A stretch of DNA of 64,000 nt from Latrodectus hesperus. Taxonomy: Eukaryota; Arthropoda; Arachnida; Araneae; Theridiidae. The stretch lies in the NCBI GenBank assembly GCA_037975125.1, contig CM075855.1, positions 85,297,215 through 85,361,214 of the forward strand. Reading direction: 5' to 3'. The number at the start of each line of letters is the position of its first letter. Position 1 is the first letter of the stretch. The notes under the pieces were generated by a model that saw only the letters and a list, made by a program, of their open reading frames with translations, was not told the DNA's origin and searched no databases. The position numbers and the translations under genes were made by a program. Positions 11,457-21,767 of this stretch are shown in pieces.

Positions 11457-12318
11457 ATAACGATAAGTTTTTATAGGGTGCTGGTGTTAATCCACACCCA
11501 TTCTAGAGGGCCAGTATTCCTCTTCGTCAGATGTCTCCCCCTTGACTAGTGTGGTTTGGGTACTTCTTTCAGGAGCCAAACCTCCTGCTAGCATAGGTAT
11601 CTCAGGATCACATAAACATAGGGTGCTGGTGTTAATCCACACCCATTCTAGAGGGCCAGTATTCCTCTTCGTCAGATGTCTCCCCTTTGACTAGTGTGGT
11701 TTGGGTACTTCTTTCAGGAGCCAAACCTCCTGCTAGCATAGGTATCTCAGGATCACATAAACGACACCACCACAATAACGATAGGTTTTTATAGGGTGCT
11801 GGTGTTAATCCACACCCATTCTAGAGGGCCAGTATTCCTCGTCAGATGTCTCCCCTTTGACTAGTGTGGTTTGGGTACCCCTTTCAGGAGCCGAAGCTCC
11901 TGCTAGCATAGGTATCTCAGAATCACATAAACGACACCACCATAATAACGATAGGACCCATAACGATAAGTTTTTATAGGGTGCTGGTGTTAATCCACAC
12001 CCATTCTAGAGGGCCAGTATTCCTCGTCAGATGTCTCCCCTTTGACTAGTGTGGTTTGGGTACCCCTTTCAGGAGCTGAAGCTCCTGCTAGCATAGGTAT
12101 CTCAGGATCACATAAACGACACCACCACAATAACGAGAGGACTCATAACGATAGGTTTTTATAGGGTGCTGGTGTTAATCCACACCCATTCTAGAGGGCC
12201 AGTATTCCTCGTCAGATGTCTCCCCTTTGACTAGTGTGGTTTGGGTACCCCTTTCAGGAGCCAAAGCTCCTGCTAGCATAGGTATCTCAGGATCACTTAA
12301 ACAACACCACCACAATAA
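11457..12318. repeat. Tandem array of five ~145-185 bp monomers
   Basis: Five units are recognised by the block AGGGTGCTGGTGTTAATCC, which starts at 11,476, 11,620, 11,793, 11,978 and 12,163 (spacings 144, 173, 185, 185). Unit 2 lacks the CGACACCACCACAATAACG segment present in the others. On the minus strand each unit holds a short open stretch (DPEIPMLAG...ERxTQTTLVKGE) ending in a stop. A diverged version of that stretch sits near the RTE fragment at 40,000. The array directly abuts the 5' side of the minus-strand LINE, so it is plausibly that LINE's 5' UTR monomers. Confidence 0.85.
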
Positions 12319-15300
12319 GAAAGCATCCGGAAATTTATTGTATCACCACTTCCTTCCCCGACAGAACAGTGCAATTATTGTTGATTCGGTAAATCCCTCA
12401 CTTTACCAGTACGAGAATTTTCAATACTTAACACGAACTTTGCAATAAGTATTCATTAAAATGTTTTTATAATTTTCCAATGTCTCCTAAAGTATATACA
12501 CATCAATTCTAAATGAATTTTAGTCTGATAATTCCCAAGACTTACTCACTCAAATCCATATTTTTTGTTTGGTGATTTCTATTAAAATAACTTTGTACTT
12601 TAATAAGTCATAGAAAAATTTATTTAAAATAAACATAAATATCCATTTTAAATAGAAAGAAATGAAGCATGTATAGGGTTTGAAATATAAAGCTTTATTT
12701 TTGTTCTTTAAAGTGCAATCATACAGTACTGCATGCACTAATCTTGCATGCTTCTCACAAAAAGTGGAGATATTTACAAGTCTATAGAATAAGTAGGTAC
12801 AATGTCAGCACTAACAGTAAATTCACAACTTCTAGCAAGTGCCAAAAGGGGGGGGACACAACAATATATATTAAATTAACTTAAATATAAACAGATGAAT
12901 TTCTTGAAATGGTGTTATGGTGGGATTTTCAGAGGTCTGGAGAAAGTTGCATACACTTTTTATAATAAATAAATATATTACATTATTAAATAGCAAGTAA
13001 AACAGTCCAGTATTGTTTGTCTTCTCACACATAAAACACAGTTCTGAAAGACATTTCGTTTCATTTTTTATTTACAATTTTGAATTTGTTTTCTAATAAC
13101 AATTCAGAATTCTTAACAAAACTCCCACTCACTTGATTCTTATCACGATAGTATCAAAGTGGAGTTACTGTTCATGGATATAATTACATAAAGAACATTA
13201 AATATGAAAAACACTATACATTCATTAGTTCCATTTTGGAAACTAATATTTTTATCCCAATAAAGAACAATTGGAAAGCAATAAGTTATGAAATATATTT
13301 ACACAGAACAACAATAACACCAAGATTAACCTTACACCATACTAAAATGTATCATCAAAAGATGTCACATTAATAAAGTGCAACTTTAAGAAAAGACAAA
13401 CTAGCATATCTATTTAAAAGTTTCAGACATGCAGAAAAACAACAATTTGACAACACTATACAAATAGAATGTTACACATATATTTATAGAATATATACAC
13501 ACCATTATTGAATAGGTTTCACTAATAATTTATCACAGAAAATAATATTCATTAAACATATCAATTGGTGACCCCCGAAACTTAACATATAAAGGAAAAG
13601 AGATGCCAGTAATTAATTTTATGCAATTTATAAAATATTTTCAGTAAATTAATATATAATACTATTAGTGGAATTATAAACAAATAATTTGAAAATGTTA
13701 AAAAATTGTACTTATCAAAGAAAATATATAAAATTATTGAATTTTTATAATTGTTGTAGAGAACTTAAATATAAAACCCTCTGCAATTATAATAATTAAT
13801 ACAAAATTGTAATATTTAAAGAAATAAGTTTCAACAATTGATACAAAAACAATTTTCTTTTGTGGAAATTAGGAAATTTATGTACACAAAATTAAAAATA
13901 ATTTAAATAGATTATCTAAAGTATGGAAAAAAGATATCAAAATATTGAATTAATTGTGCATGATATAAATCAACATCCACTTGCATTAACACCAAAAGAT
14001 GAAATTATTTACTGGAAGTCAAAATTTAATTTAATTTGAAATTCCTTATTCAAATTATAATCATTTATTGCACTAAACAAAAATATCTTTAGAAATTTTA
14101 TAGTAGAATCCATTCATTTTACTGATACTAAATCTTAAAAATGTGGATAAAACAAGTGTTTTATAACAGAAAGGATAACAGTAAAAGCTGTGGCAGATAA
14201 GTGATTGCATTAGTTTATTGTTAGGCCAATTCTACCCAAATATCTGCAAAGTATGCAACAAATTTTGTTTAGTTAGTGAAATGCTTCAAATTCTGAACAT
14301 ATTCATAAAGAATATAAAATTTTTATATAACTTAAATATTACTTTCATTGAAAATTATTGAATGTCAAGGAAGTCTGTTTTATTAAAAAAACATTGATCA
14401 CCTAATTAGTATGACATTGAGCAAGTCTTACAAATCGTTGAATATTTTGGTTTTATATACATTCGTAAACTCATATTTTTATGAAATAATATTTTTGAAA
14501 CTAACATTTCAAAACTGAAATACAAACATTCTTTAGAAAAATTTGACTTTTTAATTTTAAATTTATTTTAGTTCTAAGATTTCTTGTTACAAGAGATTTT
14601 AACAATAAAAGATATCTTTAATTTGCACATTATTATTGCTATTTTAAATTTGGCCAGAATTTAAGGAATATAAGATCAAAAAGTCTATATTTTAATAGAA
14701 AAAATAAACTTAATGATTGAAAGTTTTTTTTTTGAAAAATATTGCAATTATCTATAACTAAACTCAGTAACAAACTGTAATTTACTTAAAAAAAAAAAAA
14801 AATCTGAAGCACTTAGTTATATTAGAAATAAATTTGAAGCAAAGTATCATACAATACAATTTTAGACCTATGCATTTTATTGCATAAACCAAAGCAAAAC
14901 ATAAGCACACAATATCATTTCATATTTAAAAAATATATAGTATCTAAATTAAATTACATAGTAAATTAGTACCTAAAAAGTTTAAAAAATTTTTTAATGG
15001 ATTGTAAAAGAATTAAGCTAGAAGAGCAAATAATTACAATTATTAAACTATAACACAGAAAAGCTAGTGAACAAATTAAAAAAATGTTTATGTATCAATT
15101 AAAACAAATGATTTAATTAGTGAACTAATTTTATATATATGGTTATTTTTTTCATATTAAAACTAGATTTAAAAAATATAACGCAGGTTTTTTAATTTAA
15201 AAATTGAATACTTTTGAAATAAAATATTTAAAAAAAGCATAATTATAGCATAAAAGCTCAGTGGAATGCTAATGAGTATAATTACATATATTTGTACAAG

Positions 15301-16460
15301 CTCAAAAAAATTAATTTATACATCACTTATATACAAAGAAATAGCAAAGAAAATATGCAAGATTAATAATGAAAATTTAAAACAATACTGAAAAGATATA
15401 TATTTTAATGTAACCAAGACTGAGCAAAATAAGTAAAATTATTATATATGACTTGAATAAATTGATAAAATAACAAAAATTTGATAAATTTATCAAAAGA
15501 ATTTTGCAAACTCCAATAGAATATCATTTTTATTTGCTATTATTCTATTCAACTAAAATATACAATTTGAAAACACTGTCAATGAATCAAAATAGATTAT
15601 TTCTAATCAAAATACAGCTAACTGCGTCAAACTTCAAGATTTAAATAAAAAGAGATTGCTTTTTTTCATTTTTCACTAATGGGAGTTAATCCGACAAGGA
15701 TCAACAGTAATAGGAACGAGAACAGGTAGAATCATTAAAAAAGAAAAATGAAAATATATTAAAAATAGAACTACTGCATTTGAGGAAGCACATAAAAAAT
15801 ATTATAAATATTATGTTTGATACTTTAGTAAGTAACTTAACAGTTCAGTCTTGATCACATATATAAGAAATATTCTCATTTATTTAGTTAGAAGTTTTGA
15901 AATTTTAAACGCAAATAAATATTGTGTATTCAGAAACAAACATTAAATTTAGGTTCAAATTACTTTAAACTCATAACCAAAGGTTTATTTTCTAGATATA
16001 ATTTTTTTAAAAAGTTTTTTTACAAAACAATTCAACTTAAAGTATTGGAAAAAGTGAAATATTTGTCATAAATTGCATTTTCATTTCTGTTTTATTTTAA
16101 ATGTGTGAATTACACTTAACATATATTTTAAACAAATTATATGGTATTTTTTAACTAGTTAAACATAATAAATTAAAAATCTTACATTATGTAAAAGAAA
16201 AAACCTTTAATTATTACAATAGCTAAAATGTTGTATACTTTTGATGACTAAAATTGTTAAAATTGATGAATAAATAATTTATGAAAGCTTAATTTCCTAC
16301 ATTAAAAAATGTACAAAGCCCCCACCACCTCCAATGAAGAATCTTGTGAAGAAAACTACCCTTCTCAACATACTTTCAATATAGAAACAACAAGAGTTTC
16401 ATAATTTTTTTGTTACAGAAATTTTTAAGTGATAAAAATTTAAGACATTTTATAAAACAT
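12319..16460. other. AT-rich flank, probably Mnt 3' UTR in part
   Basis: No coding region is recognisable. It lies downstream of the Mnt stop codon (16,461-16,463). Several AATAAA signals occur on the minus strand; one in a good position relative to the start of the repeats is near 12,692-12,700 (plus-strand TTTATT context). The true transcript end cannot be chosen from sequence alone. A G8 run occurs near 12,848. Confidence 0.4.
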
Positions 16461-16942
16461 TCATTTTTGTGTGACTGATCCACGTACACCAGCTGATTCA
16501 CTCATAGTTACCAAAGAAGTAGGAGTCAATGAAGCCATGTTTCCACTTGGCACAACATTCGGCATGCTCACAACTACAACAGGTTTCACAATAGATTGAT
16601 TACCAGAGCCAACAGGAACTTGCTGGAGAAACTGCTGCTGTATTATAGGAATAGGATTAATTTGATTCACAGATTTAAGGACAGGAGAGGCAAGAACTTT
16701 TCCAAGTGACTGTTGGTGAACTGTCCCTGTATGTGAAACAACTGACACAGAACCAACAAGAGGAGTAACTGCAGAAACATGACTACCCGGTGGAACAAGC
16801 TGTCCAACAGGTGCAGCTATTGATGACTGAGACACAACATGAGCTATTCCAGTAATATGGGAAAGATTACGAACTGGACTGGATGGCAAATTTTTCAAGC
16901 CTGGAGATACACCATGATGAGTGCCATTATTAACTTGAGAGC
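16461..16942 (-). CDS. Mnt: Mnt terminal exon J
   Basis: The coding part of the last exon, phase 1 in, ending at TGA? or other stop at 16,463-16,461 after GSVTQK. It contains KPVVVVSMPN near the end, corresponding to the short conserved hydrophobic motif at the C terminus of vertebrate Mnt (Val-Thr-Met-Pro region). A 3' UTR of unknown length follows. Confidence 0.9.
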
Positions 16943-17111
16943 CTAAAATGTAATTTAACAATCATATTAATCCCAGAAGCACAACGAAAATTTATTATTG
17001 TGTTATAAAAATCAAAAATAATAATTTAAATCCCAACAAAATTCAATTAGTGCAAAAAAATGCATTTAAATTGTAATTAAGTTATTTAGTAAATATATAA
17101 AAATTCAGTAC

Positions 17112-17751
17112 CTCCTTGAGTAATAATGCTCGAAGCTATAGAAGGCTGTATGATTTGTGAATGTGGCTTGCTCATGTGCAAAGTAGCTATCATTCCAGAC
17201 TGAGATGTGCTGCCAGAAGAAGCACAATTGTTGGATAAGCTATTTTTCATTGCAATAGCCATGTTCCCTGATAAAACAGAGCTACCCTTCATTGAATTTT
17301 GTGACAGATTGAGTGTACTGGAGACAGCAGCAGAGGACGTCATCAATTCAGAGAGATTATGATTGGTGCTTGGCAGAGATTTCCCTGGAGTTCCATGGCT
17401 GATCCCAACCATGCCTTGGGGTGAAACCAGAGCAAGAGGTGAAACTAGATGTGGCTTTGAAATGCCTTTTGCTGCACCTGAGGCTACTTGGACTAGTGAA
17501 TCAGCACAAAATGGCTTGGCTGACGTGGCACCAATGGACGAAGCAAAGGATGCACTAGAGGAGGGAGTTAAAACATGAATCTGGTTGTGTTGGTGGTGGT
17601 TCATCGAGATATGCTGAACAGATGATGTGGAAGCCATAATAGAATTCGGTGCCGTGATGACTTTAATGCCTGATGGTTGAGAAATAACCTGCATACCGTG
17701 AGGAGTGGCAAATATTCCCGTCATTGCATGAAGATTTCCAGTAGAAAACAC
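17112..17751 (-). CDS. Mnt: Mnt exon I: long C-terminal region
   Basis: 640 nt (phase 0 in, phase 1 out; acceptor TTAATTAG, donor GTACTG). Rich in Ser, Thr, Gln and His with hydrophobic beads (GIKVITAPNS, HHQHNQIHVL), like the disordered C-terminal half of animal Mnt proteins. Plus-strand open frames over this exon are shadows. Confidence 0.9.
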
Positions 17752-18058
17752 CTAATTAAAACAAACTCTTAGAATCCAATCATTATTTCAAGAAAAACTG
17801 AAACATTACATTTTAACAATTCTCTCTTTATAACCTCATGTATGCATGCATTTTTGAAGCATGATTTACAAAAATTAAATTCTGAATGATACAATTCATG
17901 TACAAAATATTTGAATAAGCTATATTAAATAAAGACTTCTGTGCATAAGATAAAATCTGTGCATCAAACAAATTTTCTTTTCCTTTGCATTTATATATAT
18001 ACAGAATGTAGTTATACATGCAGAATGCATTTGGATAACCACATTGTTTGCTACTCAC

Positions 18059-18249
18059 CCTGGTTGTTTGAGCAGAATTTTCATTTGGAAGCTGAACAGG
18101 AGAGGAGGGCACAGATGATATCAGAGGTGCCTTGCTCTCCACAGTCATACCAGGTTCCAAAGTTGACAAATATAAATTAGAAGGCGTGACAGCAGCTTCT
18201 TTATTGGAAGTGGGCATTTGAGCACCAGAGATCATTTGTTTTGACAGAG
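18059..18249 (-). CDS. Mnt: Mnt exon H
   Basis: 191 nt (phase 1 in, phase 0 out; donor GTGAGT). It is low in recognisable domains, with Ser/Pro-rich sequence such as SSVPSSPVQLPNEN. It joins G across a ~9.8 kb intron that carries the LTR element and the hAT relic, and precedes exon I by 307 bases. Confidence 0.85.
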
Positions 18250-20677
18250 CTTAAAGAAAAATACTCCATAAGTAGAGCATAATAAAAATAAAAGAAATAT
18301 TAGAATACCTCTTCAATTGGTATAGGCATTTTCATAAGAAAGGATGCTTTTTTTTAATTTAATGAACATAGTCTAAAATTTAACTTTGTATATATATGCT
18401 TCCATTAAACAAAAAGTATTTACATATCTCAAAAAGCTATTTCACAATTCATACAGTAGTTTGACAAGCAAATGTTTAGATATTAGTGGCCTCTAAGCAT
18501 CTAATTAATAAATCTAGAATCTATTTTATTAATAATTTAGTAATACTTTTATGAAACAAAATAAACACTTACAATTTATAAAATGAGTAAAAATTAAAGA
18601 AAATAAATCTAATAAGACATTTTTCTTCCAGCATAAAGATTTCCTAGGTATTCTTACCAGCAACAATAAATAAAAAACTTTTAAGATGAACATCCAAAAG
18701 TATTTCAATGTAAAAAAAAGTCTCACTATGTTTATTAAATTTAATTACTTATATTGGTTCAAAGGGGATATTAATGACTATATATATAAATGTTATATAA
18801 TACTTCAAAAAGTTGAATTTAAAAAATATAAATTTGCATAATCTCATTATTATTCACAAAAATAATTCATTACTATACTCTTGTTATAAATCTGATTAGT
18901 ATTTTAATTATATTTTCAGTTTCGAAGAATAAATTTGATACAAAAATAATGGAAAAATTTTTAAAATCTCAATGATAATATTGCAGAAAATGGTAAATTA
19001 TTTATACTCCAAAATATCTGTATTAAAATTAATGATTTGTATAAAAAAATTTAACTCTTTTCCTTATTACTGTGAACATTGACAAAAAATATTAAAATAT
19101 ATTGTATATAAATGAAATTAAAAAAATGTCACATTTACTATATTATAGCATAATAATTAATTTTTTATAGCAGTTTGTATTTAACTAGTACAAGTTGGCC
19201 AGTAAATCAACTATTTTAATTTCAGCTAAATCCAGATTTAAAAAAGTGGAGTAATTTATCTTAGTTATTAGATTATGCTTTATATATAAAAAATTATAAG
19301 ACCTTCATTAATTGAGATTTAAAATATTGACTGTAAATTTGTCTTAACCTAAAAATAGAATAAAAAATTTAACTTTTTGAAAATTTATATTTAAAAAATT
19401 AAACAACTATTAGTTTATTAAAATACTCATTTTAGTAACACAAATTTTAGATGGCTTTAAAAATTGACACATATTTGCATATTATACTTAGGCTCTATGA
19501 TCTTAACTCCATATACATATAGTTTGTTAGAAAATATAGCACAAGAAACACCAATACAAATCAAACAATATGGTATAAGAAATTTGTAACATATGCACAG
19601 GAAAGTTGGATATACTAATGTAGTTATAATATCTAGAATTATATATTTAAATATAATATATTTATGCTTATAATGTCAAAACAGTAGCACATTTCATGAG
19701 TGATTGCAACTTTGAGGAATTTTTTTCATGGAGTTTTAATGTATCTTGTAAAACAAAAGGTATATAAAGATTATTCTGGATTTGAATAAATTAGGATTAT
19801 TGTCAATAGATTATTATACATTATATTTCAGAAATTAACATTTTATGAAAATACAAATTAATAGTCAGTCATTAAGCACTGGAACAACTTGCATGAATCA
19901 AAACTTGAGAAAATACTATATTTTCCATATCCAAATTGTTTACAAAACACACAGTGAAGAGCAGAAGATCAATCATCTGCACAGGCTTGACCTGTTTTCA
20001 ATAAAATTGCCATTTTTGTCTTTATGATCAGTAGGAAGACAATTATCTGTAAATTTAGAAACTCAAAATATTTTTAAATTAGTCCTATGTACTTTTAAAA
20101 TGTGCACATAAAATAGCTATAGGAGTATGTAAATTAAAGAACCATACACATTCATGAAATAAACAATTTCCATTTTCTGAACAAAGGCGAAAATATGACA
20201 AGTTGTTAAATTCTACATAGGTGTGCACAATGGGTATGCACCTTCCATGACGCATCCACAATAATTTTCACTCACCAATTCTCCCACGGCGTCATTACAA
20301 AATGGGTCCTTTATTTGTCTGTAAACTTTGAAAGAACACTTATTTTCAAATCTAAAATAGAAGTGTTCTTTTTCTTTCAAGTCGAAATAAAAAATAATTC
20401 AAGAATTTTATGAATATGACTTAAAATTAGACTTTTCAGAACAAAATTTTTTTCCAAGAAATTTAGGAAATTCAGGACAAATTCAGCAATTATTCAAGGC
20501 TAAAATGAAATTTTAATCCAAAAACAGTAGAACTGAAAGCAAGGGCACAAACTATTTGGCTATTAGCTTGACAATCACTAGTTGAAAGACATAATGCAAA
20601 ATACAGAGCTCAGAACTTATTGCATACAAGACTAACTTTGGATGTAAAGGTACCACAGAATGCTTTATTATATATAT
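18250..20677. other. Mnt intron, AT-rich, no recognisable element
   Basis: This is the part of the G-H intron upstream of the LTR element in plus coordinates. I see only AT-rich sequence and chance open frames. Confidence 0.6.
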
Positions 20678-21268
20678 TGTTACAAATTTATAAATAATGA
20701 TTATATTTGTCTTAAAATATCTCAGACAGATCAGAAATTCTCACATTTTGGGCAAAAATTGCGGTATTTAGACGTGTTGTAGTTTAAAAGCGGATTTCCT
20801 AATGATTTGGCGACAGTTGGCGAGATTCTTGGCGACGGTTGGCGAGATTTTTGGCGACTTGGCGAGAAATCGATACTTCTGGAAACATCCATCACCTAAG
20901 CTCTAGGACCAATATTTTTCGAGATAGCCTAGAAGCTTCCAGAACCTTGGCGAAATTGGTAGATTTCTCCGCCAAGTCAGGTATAAATACCGCAGCCCGA
21001 CATGGAAGGATAGAGGAGTTTTTGTGAAGACAGTCAGTGAGTGAAGACGATTAGTTGTGACTGCTAGTTGTTCTCTGTCTGAGGTATTTGAGACCTGTGA
21101 TTAGAAGCTGTTTCTTATTATATCTGACGAATTGTAGCTGTATAATTGTGATTGTTACAGCGGGAATTTCGTTTATCTAGTGAAGTTTTTACGAATAAAA
21201 GTCTTGTGTTCATTAAGTGGTTGCTTTATTCAACTCTCAATCAACACGAACCCGTGGAGCTCGGTACA
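20678..21268 (+). repeat. 5' LTR
   Basis: 591 bp, TG...CA ends (TGTTACAAATT ... GGTACA). It contains a TATA box at 20,982-20,989 and AATAAA at 21,194-21,199, in the U3-R-U5 order expected. A TTGGCGA-based short repeat lies at about 20,811-20,866. Confidence 0.92.
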
Positions 21269-21270
21269 AC

Positions 21271-21288
21271 TGGTGTCAGAATCGGGGT
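21271..21288 (+). other. Primer-binding site
   Basis: TGGTGTCAGAATCGGGGT starts two bases after the 5' LTR. The TGG start pairs with a tRNA 3' CCA. I cannot name the tRNA. Confidence 0.75.
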
Positions 21289-21301
21289 TGAAGAGTTGAT
21301 G

Positions 21302-21751
21302 CAGCGTGTCACAAGAAAAATGGATATGGATTTAATGAAAAGTCTTCTCGAAAAATTAGCGGAGCAGATGGCTGAGATGAAAGCTGGACAAGAAGATATG
21401 AAAGCCGAGATGAAAGCTGGACAAGAAGAGATGAAATCTAGACAAGAAGAGATGAAAGCTAGACAAGAAGAGATGAAAGCTGGACAAGAAGAGATGAAAT
21501 CCGAGATGATGAAAGAGATAAAATCTGGACAGGAGGTGATGAAAGCTGGACAAGAAGAGATGAAAGCTGGACAAGAAGAGATTAAAACCGAGATGATGAA
21601 AGAGATAAAATCTGGACAGGAGGAACTTAAGAAGGACATTGTAAGTGTTAAAGAAGAATTCTCCAACATCATTCAGGAGAAGATGAATGCAATGGAAGAT
21701 AAGGTAACTTCAGTTGAAACTAAAGTTTTGAAGACAGAAGAAGAAAGTTAA
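21302..21751 (+). CDS. Gag N-terminal part with repeated coiled coil
   Basis: 150 codons from the ATG at 21,302 to TAA at 21,749-21,751. After a basic start it is built of a 7-residue repeat, MKAGQEE and variants (MKSRQEE, MKARQEE, EMMKEIKSG), encoded by a 21-bp minisatellite at about 21,370-21,620. This predicts a long coiled coil. The next frame continues the same coiled coil (VKEALDNMNKKIESLEKQM), so this and the following ORF were one Gag, separated by a one-base frame change near 21,745. Confidence 0.8.
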   Translation, partial: QRVTRKMDMDLMKSLLEKLAEQMAEMKAGQEDMKAEMKAGQEEMKSRQEEMKARQEEMKAGQEEMKSEMMKEIKSGQEVMKAGQEEMKAGQEEIKTEMMKEIKSGQEELKKDIVSVKEEFSNIIQEKMNAMEDKVTSVETKVLKTEEES

Positions 21752-21767
21752 AGAAGCATTAGACAAT

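Noticed and set aside
12227..12448. Small plus-strand ORF (73 codons)
   Set aside because: It begins inside the last monomer of a tandem array and continues into unrelated sequence; no coding signal.
17363..17578. Plus-strand ORF of 71 codons
   Set aside because: Shadow of Mnt exon I on the other strand.
21370..21620. Regularly spaced repeat that could be mistaken for a CRISPR-like array
   Set aside because: There are no unique spacers; it is a coding minisatellite in a eukaryotic retrotransposon.
21241..21672. Minus-strand open frame rich in Ser/Cys/Phe over the Gag coiled coil
   Set aside because: It is the antisense reading of the MKAGQEE repeat; the plus-strand coiled coil explains it.
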